From: Marinobacter alexandrii
GTDB lineage: Bacteria; Bacteroidota; Bacteroidia; Cytophagales; Cyclobacteriaceae
Assembly: GCA_039984955.1 (NCBI GenBank)
Contig: JBDWTN010000007.1
Location: forward strand, 2,178,501-2,242,500
Reading direction: 5' to 3'
DNA length: 64,000 nt
Position numbers and translations under genes: made by a program. The notes under the pieces are model-generated. The model searched no databases. It was not told the DNA's origin and was given only the letters and a program-made list of their open reading frames with translations. Positions 27,947 through 37,537 of the stretch are shown piece after piece (positions within the stretch are counted from its first letter, which is position 1; each line of letters opens with the position of its first letter).

Positions 27947-29149
27947 TTAAAACAAAGTCCCTTGAATCAACTTCGGCTTCTTCGCAAATCCATTGACTGT
28001 TCTTCCACCATACTTCCAGGAGTCTTTCCGTTCTTTTTCAATTAGATCATCCAGATTTCCACTGGGATTAAAGTCTTTCTCCATTCGTTGGGATGCATTT
28101 GTAAGTGAATTCAGTGCTCTTAACTTATCAGTATTTCCAATTTTTGCTTTTTCGACGGCTGTTTTTAAAACTGAAATACTCTCATCATACACCTGAGTAG
28201 GTACGGGAAATGGATGTCCGTCCTTGCCACCATGAGCAAATGAAAACCGGGCAGGATCTTTAAATCGAGATGTAGTACCGTAGATGACTTCACTGACCAG
28301 AGCAAGTGATTGCAAGGTTCTTGGTCCTAAACCTTTGACTAAGAGAAGTTCTTCAAATTGGTCAATGGGCAATTCATTAGAGATGGCAAGTATTGCACCA
28401 AGCCTTTTAAGATCAACATCCTTTTGACGCACATCGTGATGAGCGGGCAACCGAATTTTCCTGATTTCTTCAATCATTTTGACCGGATGTTCTTTGCTAA
28501 GTGATAGAATGGAACCTCTAGCTTCTTTCGCATTCTTATCGGTAAGGTTTAAGATATCTCCTTGATTTTTTCCATAGATGAATTGGTGAGGATCATCTAT
28601 ATAGCTTTTTAGGTCGGTTGAAGACCAATGATACCTCCTTGCATATCCTGAATCACCATTCATTCCTTGCTGCACGACTGACCAATCCCCTTCATCTGAA
28701 ACAATGAATGAATGGAGGTAGATTTGAAAGCCATCTTGAATGGCCGTACTGTCAACTTTTGCAACGAGTCGACTACTTCTAACAAGGGAATCACCATCAA
28801 GTCCAGTTTTGTCTCCAACTCTTAAAAGCTCCTCTGGTGTCTTTCTACTATGCTTTCCACGTCCTCCGCATACATAGATGCCTAATTCCTTGGCTCGGGG
28901 ATTTATAGCAGCTTTGAGTGCACCCATCACGGATGTGGTGATTCCAGAACTATGCCAATCCATTCCAAGTACACATCCCAATGACTGAAACCAGGCAGGA
29001 TCACTCATTCGCCGGATAAAAGCTTTCTTTCCAAACTCCAATAAAATTGCCTCGGTGATTGCCCCTCCCAGTTTGGACATACGCTCGGCTAGCCATTTTG
29101 GTACATGGCCATTAAGTAGGGGAAGATCTGCAGATCCAGCGTGTCGCAT
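27947..29149 (-). CDS. DUF763 protein
   Basis: 400 residues. The start MRHAGSADLPLLNGHVPKWL and the later AIQDGFQIYLHSFIVSDEGDW followed by MNGDSGYARRYHW are typical of DUF763. A helix-hairpin-helix-like stretch, FEELLLVKGLGPRTLQSLAL, suggests DNA binding. DUF763 is best known from archaea and thermophiles, and its function is unknown to me. It is on the same strand as, and just upstream of, the PIN toxin-antitoxin pair. Confidence 0.85.
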   Translation of the reverse strand: MRHAGSADLPLLNGHVPKWLAERMSKLGGAITEAILLEFGKKAFIRRMSDPAWFQSLGCVLGMDWHSSGITTSVMGALKAAINPRAKELGIYVCGGRGKHSRKTPEELLRVGDKTGLDGDSLVRSSRLVAKVDSTAIQDGFQIYLHSFIVSDEGDWSVVQQGMNGDSGYARRYHWSSTDLKSYIDDPHQFIYGKNQGDILNLTDKNAKEARGSILSLSKEHPVKMIEEIRKIRLPAHHDVRQKDVDLKRLGAILAISNELPIDQFEELLLVKGLGPRTLQSLALVSEVIYGTTSRFKDPARFSFAHGGKDGHPFPVPTQVYDESISVLKTAVEKAKIGNTDKLRALNSLTNASQRMEKDFNPSGNLDDLIEKERKDSWKYGGRTVNGFAKKPKLIQGTLF

Positions 29150-29214
29150 GGATTAAATTTACTAAAAATTTTAGTTTTTCAATTTATATCAAAGACAGTC
29201 CTGAAAAGAAAATA

Positions 29215-29946
29215 TTATTGAAGAGAAAAATTTACGCCTTCAATTAATGTCTGTCTAACCAATTTTCCTCTTTGCTTGGCAGGTTTCCATTTTGGCATTT
29301 TTTTAAAAATTCTCAGCACCTCTTCATCGGTTCCACTTCCAAGTCCTTTGACAATTTTGAGACCTGTCAAAGTACCATCTTTTTCAACCACAAATTGTAT
29401 AAAAACCCTTCCATTGATTCTTTTTTGTTGAGCCGCCATAGGATAGGTCAAATTATTGTAAACAAATTCATATAGTGCTTCTTTTCCTCCAATGAAGCTA
29501 GCGGGATCATCAACTTTAGTAAATATAAGTTCGTCATTGGATTGAATTCGTAGTTTGAATCTTTGGCTTTGATTTTGTCCATCAAAGAATGCAGGATTCC
29601 AGTCACCTAAATTATATAGACACGTAACTATTAATGTATCGATTTTGCTTACTTGATCACCTAGAATAAAACTTTCGAGATGACCTTCTTTATTTACTGT
29701 GAATGAAATAGAAGTGTAGATTTTTGAGTGTTTAAATTTTTTATCTTTCAATATACTGTTAACGTATCTTCTAATAAATATCTCTAAACTGTCCTCTTTA
29801 GGTTGAGCATAATGCTTAGGAATCTTGGGATTAATGAAGTGATACGTGTTGCTATCTAAAATTATCAAACCTAAATCGATTTCTTCGGTTTGAGACCTAG
29901 CGGTGATGGCGACAATAAATAGAGCTATAGTGATTAGAAACCTCAT
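29215..29946 (-). CDS. Exported TonB C-terminal-domain protein
   Basis: 243 residues. Signal peptide MRFLITIALFIVAITARSQ, no N-terminal anchor typical of true TonB. The C-terminal domain reads TYPMAAQQKRINGRVFIQF and VKGLGSGTDEEVLRIFKKMP with WKPAKQRGKLVRQ, as in TonB. An earlier KIYTSISFTVNKEGHL may be a second, divergent copy. It lies 12 bases behind the 2H phosphoesterase gene. A periplasmic role is likely but not more specific. Confidence 0.75.
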   Translation of the reverse strand: MRFLITIALFIVAITARSQTEEIDLGLIILDSNTYHFINPKIPKHYAQPKEDSLEIFIRRYVNSILKDKKFKHSKIYTSISFTVNKEGHLESFILGDQVSKIDTLIVTCLYNLGDWNPAFFDGQNQSQRFKLRIQSNDELIFTKVDDPASFIGGKEALYEFVYNNLTYPMAAQQKRINGRVFIQFVVEKDGTLTGLKIVKGLGSGTDEEVLRIFKKMPKWKPAKQRGKLVRQTLIEGVNFSLQ

Positions 29947-29958
29947 TCCACAATTTTA

Positions 29959-30510
29959 TCAAAAATCAACCACATCCCACTTGTTTCCATCGTGCTTCAA
30001 AAGAGTAATCTTTTGCACCTGAAACTTGCACCTAAATTCTCTTTCCACAAACTCTTTCTTAGCTTCAAAAAACATTACATTCTTTAAATCTCTAAATCCA
30101 ATGGTTACATGTGGATGAAAAGGGTGATTCTTGTAATCAGAATTATCCAGTTTTAATTGTTTTCTGCAAAGATCTTTTACTTTGGCTTGCAATTGATTTA
30201 GCTGTTCATTTTCTAAAACATCCACAAAAACAACCCGAGGCTCAAAGAAGTCAAAGTCTTTTAACTCAATAATGAATGGATCCAAACGCTCATTAAGCCC
30301 TTTCATTACTTGCCTTAGTTCCTCAAAGCGCTTGTCTTTCCATTTGAAAGGCATGTGAAGTGTAATGTGAGGAGGAGAATTTAGCGCATGACTACTTCCG
30401 TACTTCTCCGCGATCTCATGCTTTAAGTTAGTAATAGCACTCTGAACTTCGTGAGGAGGAACAATTGCAATAAAGTATAACTGGAGCTGATCCTCAGGTT
30501 TTACTTTCAA
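29959..30510 (-). CDS. 2H phosphoesterase / RNA 2',3'-cyclic phosphodiesterase (LigT-like)
   Basis: 183 residues. Two HxT motifs mark the 2H superfamily: PPHITLHMPFKW near residue 45 and HPHVTIGF near residue 130. The N terminus QLYFIAIVPPHEVQ is typical. Members act on 2'-5' linkages or cyclic phosphates in RNA. The exact substrate is not predictable. Confidence 0.85.
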   Translation of the reverse strand: MKVKPEDQLQLYFIAIVPPHEVQSAITNLKHEIAEKYGSSHALNSPPHITLHMPFKWKDKRFEELRQVMKGLNERLDPFIIELKDFDFFEPRVVFVDVLENEQLNQLQAKVKDLCRKQLKLDNSDYKNHPFHPHVTIGFRDLKNVMFFEAKKEFVEREFRCKFQVQKITLLKHDGNKWDVVDF

Positions 30511-30575
30511 GATTAATTCTTGTTATCTGTTTCATAACCTATTCAGATCAATCTTAAAGAATCTGGAGATAAAAG

Positions 30576-30606
30576 AAAAGCCGCTTCTAAATTATTGAAG
30601 CGGCTT
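30576..30606 (-). terminator. Strong bidirectional terminator after the astacin gene
   Basis: AAAAGCCGCTTC pairs perfectly with GAAGCGGCTTTT around a 9-base loop, with T/A runs on both sides. It ends the minus-strand transcript of the astacin gene, which stops at 30635. Confidence 0.85.
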
Positions 30607-30634
30607 TTTTAAGTTAACAGTATTAAATTTTTCT

Positions 30635-31657
30635 TTAAGCATAGAACCAAGAACCATTTCTATTGACTACTTGGTACCATCTTGTTCCATTTCGGCCATT
30701 GCCATACCAGTACCATAAATTATTGTAGCGGTAAACCCTCAATCCATCTATTGTGTAGTACTGACCATTTTGATATTCTTCTCCACCACCATTTCCAGAT
30801 TCTGGATACATGATGTTTATGCCAGCAATGTCGCCGCTAGAGAGTCCGTCTCGTTGCGCACCAAATGTACTTCCATCTTTTTTGGTGATCGTCGGCTGTC
30901 CATTATTCGAAAAAGCGTTTGAAGGGTACATCATAATAGATCCAAAATCTAATGCAGATGTATATTCATCTCCATCTCTTCCACGTTGCACGTAAGTCTG
31001 GAAGTTCTGCTGTGTTCCAGACTGAATATTTTGGAATAAAATATTCACGTAATCATCTCTATCGGCCCTTGATTGTTCGTGGTATAAACCAATGGCATGA
31101 CCAATTTCATGGATGTTATTTCCAGTAGAGCATCCGTTAGCCAAGTTGATGTATTGAACCCCACCTACTCTACCAACGCTCGAAGAACAGCCTCCACCAG
31201 AACGAAAGAAGATGTAGTCACTCTGATTTGTTCGCTGTACAAAGCGAAGTGAGGTCCTTGCTTCCCAATGCGCAATGGCGTCTGTCACTCTGCTTTGGTT
31301 CGGAAGGCTTGAACTTACCGCGTAATAGACGGTATTATTTGACCATCTTCCTTGAGTTCTACCAGTACTTTCAGTTGAAACGGTGATTTCAGGTGGCGCC
31401 ACAAATGAAATCTGGGATTCTGGGACGATGATATCACCATTTAGGAGATACTCTCCTGCGACAAGTTCCAATTCTACAAGCTCTCCTAGATAATACCCCT
31501 CAATTAGCTCTCCTTGTACACCAGGAGCTGCCTGTTCTACATTTGCTATAACATCAGCGGGGTTAGATACGAGATCGACAGATTCATCTGATTCGCTACA
31601 CGCTGCGATGGCCATAACTCCTATGGCCAAGAAAAAACATTTTCTTAGAAATTTCAT
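30635..31657 (-). CDS. Astacin-type (M12A) metallopeptidase lipoprotein
   Basis: 340 residues with lipobox FLAIGVMAIAAC (Cys about 20). The astacin zinc site HEIGHAIGLYHEQSRADRD is complete, with the conserved Met turn in SIMMYPSNAFS. After a glycine linker the last 40 residues form an aromatic-rich module (VYRYNNLWYWYGNGRNG, then WYQVVNRNGSWFYA). Probably an outer-membrane or surface lipoprotein protease. It is closed by its own strong terminator. Confidence 0.88.
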   Translation of the reverse strand: MKFLRKCFFLAIGVMAIAACSESDESVDLVSNPADVIANVEQAAPGVQGELIEGYYLGELVELELVAGEYLLNGDIIVPESQISFVAPPEITVSTESTGRTQGRWSNNTVYYAVSSSLPNQSRVTDAIAHWEARTSLRFVQRTNQSDYIFFRSGGGCSSSVGRVGGVQYINLANGCSTGNNIHEIGHAIGLYHEQSRADRDDYVNILFQNIQSGTQQNFQTYVQRGRDGDEYTSALDFGSIMMYPSNAFSNNGQPTITKKDGSTFGAQRDGLSSGDIAGINIMYPESGNGGGEEYQNGQYYTIDGLRVYRYNNLWYWYGNGRNGTRWYQVVNRNGSWFYA

Positions 31658-31759
31658 ACTCTTACGGTTAGGTTAAAAAAATTTCCAAGAAGTTAATCAT
31701 TTTGATTTTATTACACAAAACGGATGAATAAAAAAAGAATATCAAAGCTGACTTAAGAC

Positions 31760-32560
31760 TTAATTACTTATCAAAACTTCTTCCATCTTATTCTGATAGG
31801 AATCAAAGCCCATCAAATCATTATGGTGTCCACCTTCAATCGTAAATAACTTGGAATTACCCTCGATACTTTCAAACAGTCGCTTTCCTGACTCATAAGG
31901 CACTACTTCATCGTCGGTACCATGGAATATGTAAATCGGAGAATCAGCTGTTTTCAAGTATTCAAAACTTTTGAATTGGTAGCTGAGTAAGTAGCTAGTT
32001 GGGTAGATGGGAATGACATCTTTAGCCACATCTTTTAAACTATAAAAAGGTGTTTCTAAAATGACTTTTCTCGGAGTATTCTTACCTGCAAGATACGAAG
32101 CAAATGTAGAGCCAAGTGACCGACCAAACAGGATAATCCGCTCTTCTTTCTCTAATGTTTTAGCAAAGGAATAAAGCTCATCCGCATCTCTTAGCAATTT
32201 TTTATCTGACCGCTTGCCGGTACTTTTTCCATAGCCTCGGTAGTCAGGTATCAACACCTCAAACCCCATATCTACGAACGGAGTAACGACCTCACCCCAG
32301 CGAGCTAGGTTTCCTGCATTCCCATGAAAATATAGAATCAGACCTCTAGAACTGTCTGATGTAAAACGGAGTGTATTGATAATTGCCCCATCCTTCATCT
32401 TAAGGCTGTACTCCTCAAAATTCTGATTAAATGAATATTGGTAATCCTGATCTAAAGATTCTGGAAGAAAAATTAGCCTTTCTTGTAAAAGGTACAATCC
32501 TACACCACCTACTGCATACAGGATTAATATTACAAGAACGAAAACCTTTAAACCATTCAT
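31760..32560 (-). CDS. Alpha/beta hydrolase, membrane-anchored (second of a pair)
   Basis: 266 residues. An N-terminal hydrophobic anchor (VFVLVILILYAVGGVGLYLL) precedes the hydrolase fold. The nucleophile elbow is GRSLGS, the acid is in HGTDDEVVP and the catalytic His in EGGHHND. The sequence FHGNAGNLARWG supplies the oxyanion hole. It resembles the Bem46/serine-aminopeptidase-like family. Its ATG overlaps the stop of the upstream paralogue by four bases. Confidence 0.85.
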   Translation of the reverse strand: MNGLKVFVLVILILYAVGGVGLYLLQERLIFLPESLDQDYQYSFNQNFEEYSLKMKDGAIINTLRFTSDSSRGLILYFHGNAGNLARWGEVVTPFVDMGFEVLIPDYRGYGKSTGKRSDKKLLRDADELYSFAKTLEKEERIILFGRSLGSTFASYLAGKNTPRKVILETPFYSLKDVAKDVIPIYPTSYLLSYQFKSFEYLKTADSPIYIFHGTDDEVVPYESGKRLFESIEGNSKLFTIEGGHHNDLMGFDSYQNKMEEVLISN

Positions 32561-33420
32561 TGTTTAGTTTTTCGATTGCGTGTAAAATTCAAACTGGATT
32601 TTTCCGGATCAATTGGTTTGAGTTCTGAGGAACTCAAGGCTTCTTCAAGCATTCTATGGTATTCTTCAAACGTGTGAAGATTATTATGACCACCCCCAAT
32701 TACCGAATACAAGCGAGTGATACCTGGATTGATATTAGCGAGTGCCAGACTTGATTTGAATGGAATAAGTGTATCCTTGGTTCCGTGAATGATTTTGATT
32801 GGACACTGAACATACTTGATCCATTTATAGGTGGTCAGCGGAAATTTAAGAATCAAGGAAGCAGGCATAAAAGGAATATACCTTTTCGCTACTTTCCTCA
32901 TACTGTAATAAGGAGACTCTAGTACAAGCATACGGGGGCTGTTGTTGCTTGCAAGCTTAGCGGCAAAACCAGATCCCATTGATCGACCATAGATAACGAT
33001 GTATTTTTCATCCACTTTACCCTTCAGGATATCATAGACTTTTTGAAGGTCTCCTTTAATTTCTCGTTCTGATCGTCTGCCGGTACTTTTTCCAAATCCT
33101 CGGTAGTCCATCATCACTACATCAAAACCCAATCGATTAAAATCGACGGCAAATTTCCCCCAACCTTTTATTGATCGAGAATTACCTTTTAGATACAGAA
33201 CAACCCCTTTTGATTTGGTAACACTGAAGTGAACGCCATTAATCCTGACATCATCCCCAATGTAGAGATTGTGCTCTTGTACATTTTGCTCTTCATACTT
33301 AAACTGGAAATCTGTTGGGAGCTTTTCTGGCTTGAACAAAAACTTTTCCTGTAAGAAATACGCCGCTACATTAACGATAACATAGATTGATACAATTACT
33401 AATATGATTGTTGTGATCAA
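32557..33420 (-). CDS. Alpha/beta hydrolase, membrane-anchored (first of a pair)
   Basis: 287 residues, TTG start at 33420 with AAGG just upstream; no internal Met fits better, and the N-terminal anchor lines up with that of its paralogue. Nucleophile GRSMGS, acid HGTKDTLIP and His in IGGGHNN. The oxyanion-hole region has YLKGNSRSIKGWG where the paralogue has FHGNAGN. Tandem duplication with the next gene is clear from the shared order of motifs (DYRGFGKSTGRRSEREI against DYRGYGKSTGKRSDKKL). Confidence 0.83.
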   Translation of the reverse strand: MITTIILVIVSIYVIVNVAAYFLQEKFLFKPEKLPTDFQFKYEEQNVQEHNLYIGDDVRINGVHFSVTKSKGVVLYLKGNSRSIKGWGKFAVDFNRLGFDVVMMDYRGFGKSTGRRSEREIKGDLQKVYDILKGKVDEKYIVIYGRSMGSGFAAKLASNNSPRMLVLESPYYSMRKVAKRYIPFMPASLILKFPLTTYKWIKYVQCPIKIIHGTKDTLIPFKSSLALANINPGITRLYSVIGGGHNNLHTFEEYHRMLEEALSSSELKPIDPEKSSLNFTRNRKTKQ

Positions 33421-33476
33421 TACCTTACTTTAATAGCTCATTTCAAACTCTAAACAGTATCATAAATATACAACTA

Positions 33477-35936
33477 ATGAGAACCTACCCTATTTTGGCC
33501 ATACTCCTGATCACATTCACTTTAGTAGGATGTCAGACATCTAATCCAGCGGCTACCTCAATCAATTCTACTCCTTCTAACAACATTGAAGGATTTACTT
33601 CTGGTATGAACAAGCAAGAAGGCTTTTTCAATTTCTATTATGATGAAGAGGTAGGCAGAGTGTTTCTAGCAGTAGATAAAGTTGGACAAGAGTTTTTATA
33701 CGTCAATTCCCTTGCGGCTGGAATAGGTTCCAATGACATAGGTTTAGATAGAGGGCAGCTTGGAGGAGAACGAGTTGTGAAGTTTGAAAAACATGGAAAC
33801 AAGCTATTACTTATTCAGCCAAATTTAGATTACCGTGCAGTGAGTAATAATCAAGATGAAGTAAAATCCGTGGCGGAGGCTTTTGCCAGCTCGGTAATTG
33901 GGGGATTTGAAATTAAGACAAAGAATAGCAGTGCTTATCTGATTGATATCACAGATTTTCTGCTAAGAGATTCGCATGATGTCAGTGGAAGATTAAGAGG
34001 TTCGAGTCAAGGAAATTTTTCGGTGGACAAATCCAGATCAGCCATCTACATGGATGCCACCTTCAACTTCCCTCAAAATACAGAATTTGAGTCGCTGCTT
34101 ACTTTTTCTGGAACTGCGAAAGGGCGATTGTTAAGATCCGTGACCCCCACTCCAGATGCTGTAACAGTGCGAACTCATCACTCATTTGTCGAACTCCCTG
34201 ATAACAATTACACCCCTCGGGAATTTGATCCACGGAGTGGCTTTTTCAATATCTCTTATCAAGACTATGCGACTCCAATAGAGGAGCCTTTAGTTAAACG
34301 ATTTATTGTCAGACACAGACTGGAAAAGAAAGACCCGAATGCGGCAATGAGTGAGGCTGTTGAACCAATTATTTACTACCTAGATAGAGGAGCGCCTGAA
34401 CCTGTTCGATCTGCCTTGATTGAAGGCGCAAGCTGGTGGAATCAGGCTTTCGAAGCAGCAGGGTACAAAGATGCGTTTCAAGTCAAGGTACTACCTGAAG
34501 GGGCACATCCCTTGGATGTTAGATACAATGTGATCCAATGGGTACATCGCTCTACCAGAGGGTGGAGTTATGGTGGTGGAGTGACTGACCCTCGAACTGG
34601 AGAGATGATTAAAGGGCATGTGAGCTTAGGATCGTTACGGGTGCGTCAAGATTTTCTGATTGCTACCGGATTGCTACAACCCTACGAAAATGGAGATGAG
34701 ACACCCAATGCAATGACAGAAATGGCTCTTGCCAGGTTACGTCAACTCTCAGCACATGAGGTCGGCCACACACTTGGGTTGGCACACAACTTTGCTGCTA
34801 GCGTCAATCAAAGAGCATCAGTTATGGATTATCCGCATCCTTATGTGAAAATGGATGAACAAGGCAATATTGATTTAAGTGAAGCTTATGATGATAAAAT
34901 TGGTGCATGGGACAAAGTGACCATCACGTATGGCTACAGTGATTTTCCAGACGGAGAGAACAAGTCTAAACTTGATGAAATCCTGAAAGAAGCATTTGAT
35001 GATGATCTTAGGTACATCACAGATCAAGATGCACGTCCAGTAAGTGGCCTTCATTCAGAAGCTCACCTTTGGGATAATGCAACAAATGCTGCCACTGAAC
35101 TTAATCGCATGATGAAGATTCGGCGTGTTATTCTGGATAAATTTTCAGAGAAAGCAATCCGTACCGGTATGCCAATGAGTTCCATCGAGGAGGCTCTAGT
35201 TCCCATGTATTTGTTTCATCGATATCAAGTTGATGCTACCTCTAAACTGATAGGAGGACTGAATTATAGTTACGCATTGCGTGGTGGGGACGAAGTGATT
35301 ACTGAGATGCTATCAGCAGATGAGCAAATGGCTGCACTAGAAGCATTGCTGAATACGGTCACTTCAGAAAGTCTGAAACTCCCTGAAGCCTTACTTCAGA
35401 AAATACCGCCTAGAGCTTTTGGGTTTGGTAGATCCAGGGAGACATTCCAATCCAAGACAGGTCCTACATTTGATTACCTGGCTGCCGTTGAAACCGCAGC
35501 AAGTGTTCCTTTCAGTTTTATTTTTAATGCTGACCGCTTCAATAGATTGCTTACTTTCAAAGCAAGAAATGCGGATCAGCCTGGTATTGACGCAGTGCTT
35601 GACAGAATTACAAGAGCAGTCTGGATGACCCCATCTGCCAGCACCTTGGATAGAACGATTGAGCGAGTAATAGAAATGGAGATGCTTAAAAAACTGATGG
35701 GTCTGGCTGTGAATGATAGAGCTTATGATGAAGTGAAAGCTAAGGCATTTGCTAAAATCAAAGAAATTAAATCATATGCTGTAGGAAGAACAGGAAGAAA
35801 AACCAATGACGATGGTACGTACTATCAATACGTTGTTTCACAGATTGATCAGTTCATGGATGGGCCTGGTGACTATAAATTGCCTAGTACCATTAAAGCG
35901 CCGGATGGATCTCCTATTGGCAGTTGTGATTTTTAA
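33477..35936 (+). CDS. Zinc-dependent metalloprotease lipoprotein (DUF5117/DUF5118 type)
   Basis: 819 residues with lipobox FTLVGC. After N-terminal beta domains comes the metzincin-like site HEVGHTLGLAHNFAAS with a Met-turn-like SVMDYPHPYVKM. Such proteins of 800-900 residues are common in Bacteroidota and usually annotated zinc-dependent metalloprotease. The C-terminal half is helical (DKFSEKAIRTGMPMSSIEEA). Exported to the outer membrane by its signal peptide. AbiH starts ten bases beyond its stop, on the same strand. Confidence 0.88.
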   Translation: MRTYPILAILLITFTLVGCQTSNPAATSINSTPSNNIEGFTSGMNKQEGFFNFYYDEEVGRVFLAVDKVGQEFLYVNSLAAGIGSNDIGLDRGQLGGERVVKFEKHGNKLLLIQPNLDYRAVSNNQDEVKSVAEAFASSVIGGFEIKTKNSSAYLIDITDFLLRDSHDVSGRLRGSSQGNFSVDKSRSAIYMDATFNFPQNTEFESLLTFSGTAKGRLLRSVTPTPDAVTVRTHHSFVELPDNNYTPREFDPRSGFFNISYQDYATPIEEPLVKRFIVRHRLEKKDPNAAMSEAVEPIIYYLDRGAPEPVRSALIEGASWWNQAFEAAGYKDAFQVKVLPEGAHPLDVRYNVIQWVHRSTRGWSYGGGVTDPRTGEMIKGHVSLGSLRVRQDFLIATGLLQPYENGDETPNAMTEMALARLRQLSAHEVGHTLGLAHNFAASVNQRASVMDYPHPYVKMDEQGNIDLSEAYDDKIGAWDKVTITYGYSDFPDGENKSKLDEILKEAFDDDLRYITDQDARPVSGLHSEAHLWDNATNAATELNRMMKIRRVILDKFSEKAIRTGMPMSSIEEALVPMYLFHRYQVDATSKLIGGLNYSYALRGGDEVITEMLSADEQMAALEALLNTVTSESLKLPEALLQKIPPRAFGFGRSRETFQSKTGPTFDYLAAVETAASVPFSFIFNADRFNRLLTFKARNADQPGIDAVLDRITRAVWMTPSASTLDRTIERVIEMEMLKKLMGLAVNDRAYDEVKAKAFAKIKEIKSYAVGRTGRKTNDDGTYYQYVVSQIDQFMDGPGDYKLPSTIKAPDGSPIGSCDF

Positions 35937-35945
35937 AAGAGGAAA

Positions 35946-36971
35946 GTGAATAGACTAATAATTCTGGGGAATGGGTTTGATTTAGCTCATGGCCTTCCCA
36001 CCAAATATTCAGATTTTCTATTATATTATTTAAAAAAAGCAATATCTGAAGTTCGTCAAACAAGAACGAAATATAGAGACCCTCTAATTAATCTCAATTA
36101 TCCTTTAGGGCATCTTACAAAAGATGATTTTAACTCTTACAGAACTTTAGTCGATTCACTACTCGAAACTGGCAGTCCACTTTCATCATATACACCTCTT
36201 ACAATAAATAAGAAGGGATTTCTTCATAAAATTCTTTCAAAGGGGAGTCTTTCAAAATGGCAAAATTTAGAGCTTTTATACCACGATTTTATTATCAATC
36301 TATTAGATTCGTTAAAGTCGAAAAAGATTACTGATAAAACTGCCAACACAAGGCTCAAAGAATTCCATAAGTCATTGGAGTTTTTTCTTCAGGAATTCAA
36401 GCTTTATCTAGAACAAGTAGTGTCCCCTATGATAGATAAGACGGAATCAATTGAGGCCTTTAAGAAGGAATTCGATTCAAAAGAGAAACTAATATTTTTA
36501 AACTTTAATTATACTCAGACTGTAAGAAAGTACATTAAGTTTGAAGAAGCATATATTATTAATATTCATGGATTGGCGGATTCTATTGAATCTGAAATTT
36601 GTTTTGGTTTTGGAGATGAACACTCTCCTAGATATGATGAAATAGAAAACTTGTATGAAAACGAGTTTTTAAAGTATTCTAAATCAATGTTTTATTCAAG
36701 GGATGAAACCTATAGGCACTTATTGGGCCTTTTAAGCCAAAAATTCAAGGTAGATATTTTTGGTCATTCATGTGGAATTACTGATAGGACTTTACTCAAG
36801 CAAATCTTTGAAGACGAACATTGCGTAGGGATACATTATCATTATTATTCATCTCGCAAAGACCATCGTGAAAAATATATTGAGTTAAGTAGGCACTTTG
36901 AAGATAAAAAAAGACTAAGAAAAATTGTACGACCTGCAGAGTCGAGCACTCCATGTCCTCAACTTAGTTAA
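35946..36971 (+). CDS. AbiH-family abortive phage infection protein
   Basis: 341 residues. The AbiH N terminus LIILGNGFDLAHGLPTKYSD (residues 4-23), the central LIFLNFNYTQTVRKYI, INIHGLADSIESEICFGFGD and the C-terminal VDIFGHSCGITDRTL are all in the usual order. GTG start at 35946 with AGAGGAAA just upstream. In Lactococcus AbiH gives resistance to some phages, with unknown mechanism. Base use is more AT-rich than in the preceding gene, as expected for acquired DNA. Its stop overlaps the MazF stop, convergently. Confidence 0.85.
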   Translation: MNRLIILGNGFDLAHGLPTKYSDFLLYYLKKAISEVRQTRTKYRDPLINLNYPLGHLTKDDFNSYRTLVDSLLETGSPLSSYTPLTINKKGFLHKILSKGSLSKWQNLELLYHDFIINLLDSLKSKKITDKTANTRLKEFHKSLEFFLQEFKLYLEQVVSPMIDKTESIEAFKKEFDSKEKLIFLNFNYTQTVRKYIKFEEAYIINIHGLADSIESEICFGFGDEHSPRYDEIENLYENEFLKYSKSMFYSRDETYRHLLGLLSQKFKVDIFGHSCGITDRTLLKQIFEDEHCVGIHYHYYSSRKDHREKYIELSRHFEDKKRLRKIVRPAESSTPCPQLS

Positions 36972-37300
36972 TACCTCAAAATATCACTGACAGTAGTTTG
37001 AAAAGTAGATACCTCTTGTTTTGAGATTTTGCCAATCTTTCTGACTAATCGATTTTTAGACACTGATCGAATGTGAAAGACCAATATTTCTGATCGCCCA
37101 GAAAGTTTGTTTTGTTTGTTAGGTGCTAATATCGGATTCCCTTTATATCCTTTCACTTTGGTAGTTAGTGGGCAGACTATAACAATTTTAAGATGCTCAT
37201 TCAGGAGATTTCCGCTTACAATTACAACCGGTCGAAAACCAGACTGCTCACTTCCTTTCACTGGGCTCAAGTCCGCATACCAAATTTCTCCCTGTTTCAC
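36968..37300 (-). CDS. MazF/PemK-type endoribonuclease toxin
   Basis: 110 residues. The family start GEIWYADLSPVKGSEQSG followed by RPVVIVS, then VCPLTTKVKGYKGNP and RSVSKNRLVRKIGKIS. Expected to cut mRNA when released by its antitoxin. It overlaps the antitoxin stop by four bases (ATGA). Confidence 0.88.
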   Translation of the reverse strand: MKQGEIWYADLSPVKGSEQSGFRPVVIVSGNLLNEHLKIVIVCPLTTKVKGYKGNPILAPNKQNKLSGRSEILVFHIRSVSKNRLVRKIGKISKQEVSTFQTTVSDILRY

Positions 37301-37533
37301 TGATCCTCAATTTGTTTGTAATAATCAGACATCCCTTCCTCTGCCGCCTTCATGATATCCTCATCATCACCAAATTGCTTATATGATTTAGCATATTCAG
37401 CTTTATTTATTTGGTCTAAATAAGCATTTAGAGCTCTTTCTAAAAGCTTGTTTTTAGGGACAGAAAGCTTCTTGGCATTTTCAGAAAGCCTTTTAAGTAA
37501 ATCGTCTGGGAGAGTGCTTGTAAAAACAGCCAT
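37297..37533 (-). CDS. Antitoxin of the MazF-type toxin
   Basis: 78 residues. MAVFTSTLPDDLLKRLSENA and the following basic turn read as a ribbon-helix-helix DNA-binding domain, and the acidic tail (FGDDEDIMKAAEEGMSDYY) is the likely toxin-binding part. It comes first in the operon, behind an AT-rich palindrome at 37538-37563. Confidence 0.8.
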   Translation of the reverse strand: MAVFTSTLPDDLLKRLSENAKKLSVPKNKLLERALNAYLDQINKAEYAKSYKQFGDDEDIMKAAEEGMSDYYKQIEDQ

Positions 37534-37537
37534 GATA

